Assembly: GCF_011745365.1 (NCBI RefSeq) | Contig: NW_024468919.1 | Coordinates: 682,001 to 746,000, forward strand | Direction of reading: 5' to 3' | Source: Cryphonectria parasitica EP155 | Lineage: Eukaryota; Ascomycota; Sordariomycetes; Diaporthales; Cryphonectriaceae | Length of the DNA stretch: 64,000 bases | Part shown: piece by piece, positions 60,887 to 64,000 of the stretch | Numbering within the stretch: the first letter of the stretch is position 1 | Layout: each line of letters opens with the position of its first letter | The notes under the pieces: generated by a model | Database searches by the model: none | Told to the model about the DNA's origin: nothing | The model's input: the letters and a program-made list of their open reading frames with translations, nothing else | Program-made: the position numbers and the translations under genes

Positions 60887-63800
60887 GGTGGGCGGTGTTG
60901 TACTCGAAGTGCAGCTCAGAACGAGCAAATTTTGTGCTTTTGTGTCTGGCCTGAGGTGATGGTTCTTGATTTGCAAACGAAGAATCTGAATCAAAAAAAT
61001 ATGTGTTCAACTCTGGGAAAGAGGTGGGGGTTTATATCTTGGGAGATAGTCTTCCCTCCTAAGAATTCTGCGTGTTTAAACACATCGGCCGCATTGGTCT
61101 GCGCCCCATGTACTATTCTTGGTCAGGGGTGAGCGGGCGTCTCTCCCCCTCCCCCCTCTCACTTTGTCTCTCTTTTCTTCCAAATGCTTACCCATTATTT
61201 TTCCTTCTGCTGTTTACATGCTTCTTCTTTCCCGTCTCCTCCTCCTCCCTCTAGCAATATAAACGTGCATCCACGGCACCAAAAGGTGACTATCTATTCC
61301 TCTCCTGGCAAGGCGCTGCAGATGCAAAGTACTATAGTTCCTAGCTTGGATGAAAATACCCTTCCCCCCCAAGTGCCCTTGATGCTCTTGGACGAGTAGG
61401 GTCAATTACCTTGAGCCGTGTCTCAGCAATATCGCCTTTTATATTCTTGTTTTCTTCCTACCTTCCCCACACACCCTGTTACAGCCACCATCTGGCTGAC
61501 CCTAGTGCTGCCGTGTCTTCATGGCCAGGGGGGGGGGGGGGGGAAGCCTATTGAGAGAGGGTACAGACGACCTGATTTGAACATAGTTGTGCTCATGCCT
61601 TGCATCGGGGATCTGGACTACAATCTTTCAGTCAGCTTCCTTTATGCGACATCCCCATGGGGTCGGAGAGAAGAAGAACGCTCAGATCACAAATATTTTT
61701 AGAATCTTCGGTCCAGGGTCTCTCTTTTCCTGGAGGGGCGGTGAACGAGCAGTTAGCCAGTGAACACAAAGAATTCAAGATCGGTGTGCAAGCAAGGTGG
61801 GAGAAGAAGGCGCTCTCCACCCCCAACCCCCGGCGGGAAAAGAAACAGGAGGATAATAGATCCATACCATTTCGGCGCACCTGACACAATCGATCGATTG
61901 GCCTGGCGGCCCGTTCTCTACAAAATACGAACTTCTCAAGCCTCCTGCTGGCGACCGGCTTCTACAACCGGCGGTGAATTTTTCTCTCTTTCTTTTTCTT
62001 TTCTTTCTTGTGGCTTGGGAGGCTTCTCAGACGAGTTTCGTCTCTGATTTTCTTTTTCTTCTCTCTCTTTCTTTTCCCCTACTAGACGAGGCACTGGTAA
62101 ATGACAATTTTATTACTTTTGCATAGACGGAAAACTGGTCCCTGGATCACTCAGCTATCAACATTCACTTATCTCCCGGTCCCCCATGACACATGGTCGC
62201 GTCTGGCGGCATGCATAACATTGGCATCATGCCTATAGGAGTGAGGAGATCCATGATATACGGTACTTGGGTGACCAGCGAGCAGCCTGATGATGTTTTT
62301 TCAAAACAGGACCAGTGTTGACATGCATATCTAGGCACGCGACCATCGAGCGTGTTTCTCTCCAATGAGGTCTCTCAACTTGCCGTTGACGTCTGGTGAC
62401 AACCCCGTCCGTGTCATGAGGAAACAACCCAATCAAAATTCGTTAAAATGTGGATCACTATCTTCCCGACCTGCGGCGTGGTTTCAGACGCAGACACCAT
62501 TTTGATCATTACCTTTTCCTTGTCGATTAGAGACGGCCCCTCCCGTTGAGAAAAAGAACCTGACGGATCTAGTCACGCTAGGATCTGTGTATCCCTCGCA
62601 TTTCTGCGCCTTGCTCGGAAGGAGGTGGGGCCGGGGGGGGGGGAGGTCCAAGGCTATCATCGCCACAACTTTCTTTTGGTCTTGTCCTCCCGAGCTTGCC
62701 TCATCGATCAAGGCGTCCATGGTTGTCTTCTCGCCTGACAAGTACTGATTTCCTTACCGCGCCTACTTGACCTCATCGAATTACTTCTCACTCTATCCAA
62801 CGTAGGGTTAGTGATGATCAGACTCCCTTCTGGCCTCCTATAATATGCTTCTTTGGGCCTCAAGTCGAGAGATCCAGCCCGCCCGTACGCCCAAGATGTA
62901 ACGTATCGACGTCGGGCAGCAAAAGGTAATTGCCGTTTCTTTGTCTGCAAAGACATGCATAGCGTTGTGGAGACATTGCGTGTTCCTCTTGAGCCGAGCT
63001 TTGAACGCCGAGGAAACAGCTCGCCCAACAGAAAAAGAATGGTAAGAGTCAGTATTTCTTGGAATTTTAACGCAGGCAAATCGAGACCTCTGCTCCCCTC
63101 CTCTCTTTCACTCACGCAAGCCGGCTCATGACCTACATTGTAAATACAAGCGGATCGAGTACTTCTTCCACACAACGAAACTTCCTCCACGTGTTCCCCT
63201 CCACCACAATATTGCAAAAGTAATCTCACCCTAAAGTACAACGGCTTTTCTCGGTTGATCAACCCGCTATTCTCTGAAACAAGGCGTGCACAAAGCGATC
63301 AGCGCGCCCAGGACGCCACAATGGGCCACAAGCGCTCGTCAGCAGGCCCATTATGACGGCCTAGCGAGATGCCGCGGCCTCGAGAGCAAATTCAAAACAA
63401 CAGAAGCAATAGCAGTAGCCACCGCGCTGATATTTCTTCTTCTTTTGGTGTGATTGGTGGTTTGATGCGTGCCTGTGTAGCATGCAAGGTAGCTATTCAG
63501 CTTGTCGAGCTTCTTTTGCGGCTCCACACAGCAAGGGTCCGCGGTGCAGGGCCAGAGAGGATGGTCATGACAAAACTATATCCTAACCAGGCAGTATTGC
63601 AGGATGAGAGAAAAGGCGCTTTTGTGGACACTCGAAGCTTTGCGTTGTTTCCTTTGACGTAAGCGCAAGGCAGGAGGGGCCGCATAAGAAAGAAGGAGAG
63701 AAAATAGAATAAAAAAGCCATTTCTTTGGGCGCGCAGCTTATCAATAGCAAATGAGCCACCTTGTTCCAAGATGAGCTTTATGACACGTCGTACGCCACG

Positions 63801-64000
63801 AGAATGTGTCGTAATACAGATACTTGGAAAATCATTGTAATAATGCGAAAGGGGGGATCAGAAACATTGCTGAATTTGGTATAGCAAAACGGTGGAAACT
63901 CGGCAGTAGGTGTTGAGATTTCCTTATCACGTGTAATTAATCCTTCACCCTGTAGCTTCGGATATTGTGTGCAGAATGCGACTTTAAAATATGACAATGA
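60887..64000. other. Right-edge region without a recognised gene
   Basis: About 3.1 kb. It has G runs (about 61529-61542 and 62633-62643) and pyrimidine-rich stretches (61140-61260, 61980-62085). Frames up to 184 codons (62708-63262, -) show no domain and odd composition. Genes with many short exons or the edge of a gene outside the window cannot be excluded. Confidence 0.5.

Noticed and set aside
62708..63262. 184-codon frame (-) near the right edge
   Set aside because: Arg/Ser-rich composition without domain or conserved motif; likely chance.

Overview
ORGANISM. The window looks like a chromosome segment of a filamentous ascomycete (Pezizomycotina, most likely Sordariomycetes). Genes are monocistronic, lie on both strands, and carry short GT..AG introns (about 50-150 bp, one of 321 bp). 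The content is a typical fungal polyketide cluster next to conserved eukaryotic genes (Atg3, Ubp6, ARPC4, a VHS/GAT protein). Species assignment is inference; no tRNA, rRNA, CRISPR or transposon was recognised. LAYOUT, LEFT PART (about 0.6-37.5 kb): a secondary-metabolite gene cluster. In order: a UstYa-family (DUF3328) oxidase (-, 637-1724), an FAD-dependent monooxygenase (+, 3396-5261), an NRPS-like A-T-R carboxylic acid reductase (+, 7130-10481), a cellular RNA-dependent RNA polymerase of the RNA-silencing type (+, 11328-15090), two different aldo-keto reductases (+, 16205-17356 and -, 17689-18867), a highly reducing PKS (KS-AT-DH-ER-KR-ACP, -, 19731-27122) and a non-reducing PKS (SAT-KS-AT-PT-ACP-ACP-TE, +, 30325-37466). 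The two PKS genes are divergent and share a 3.2-kb intergenic region. LAYOUT, RIGHT PART (about 38-64 kb): a decayed gene fragment, then conserved genes: atg3 (-), a fungal-specific protein of unknown function (-), a VHS/GAT trafficking protein (-), ubp6/USP14 (-), ARPC4/arc19 (+), an RRM protein (+), and a small two-exon orphan gene (-). HOW THE CLUSTER MAY WORK (inference). The HR-PKS would make a reduced acyl chain that the SAT domain of the NR-PKS takes as starter. The NR-PKS would extend it, cyclise it with PT and release it with TE, as for resorcylic acid lactones or alkylresorcylic acids. The A-T-R enzyme could then reduce a free carboxylic acid to an aldehyde, the AKRs could reduce carbonyls further, and the FAD monooxygenase and UstYa-type protein could oxidise the ring or side chain. 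No transcription factor, transporter or P450 is visible, so the cluster probably continues left of position 1. The product cannot be named from sequence alone. The most unusual points are the RNA-silencing polymerase embedded among the biosynthetic genes, the combination of a TE-ended NR-PKS with a separate A-T-R reductase and a UstYa protein, and several altered active-site contexts in the PKSs. Exon boundaries below were worked out by hand from splice signals and reading frame; all complete models sum to whole codons.
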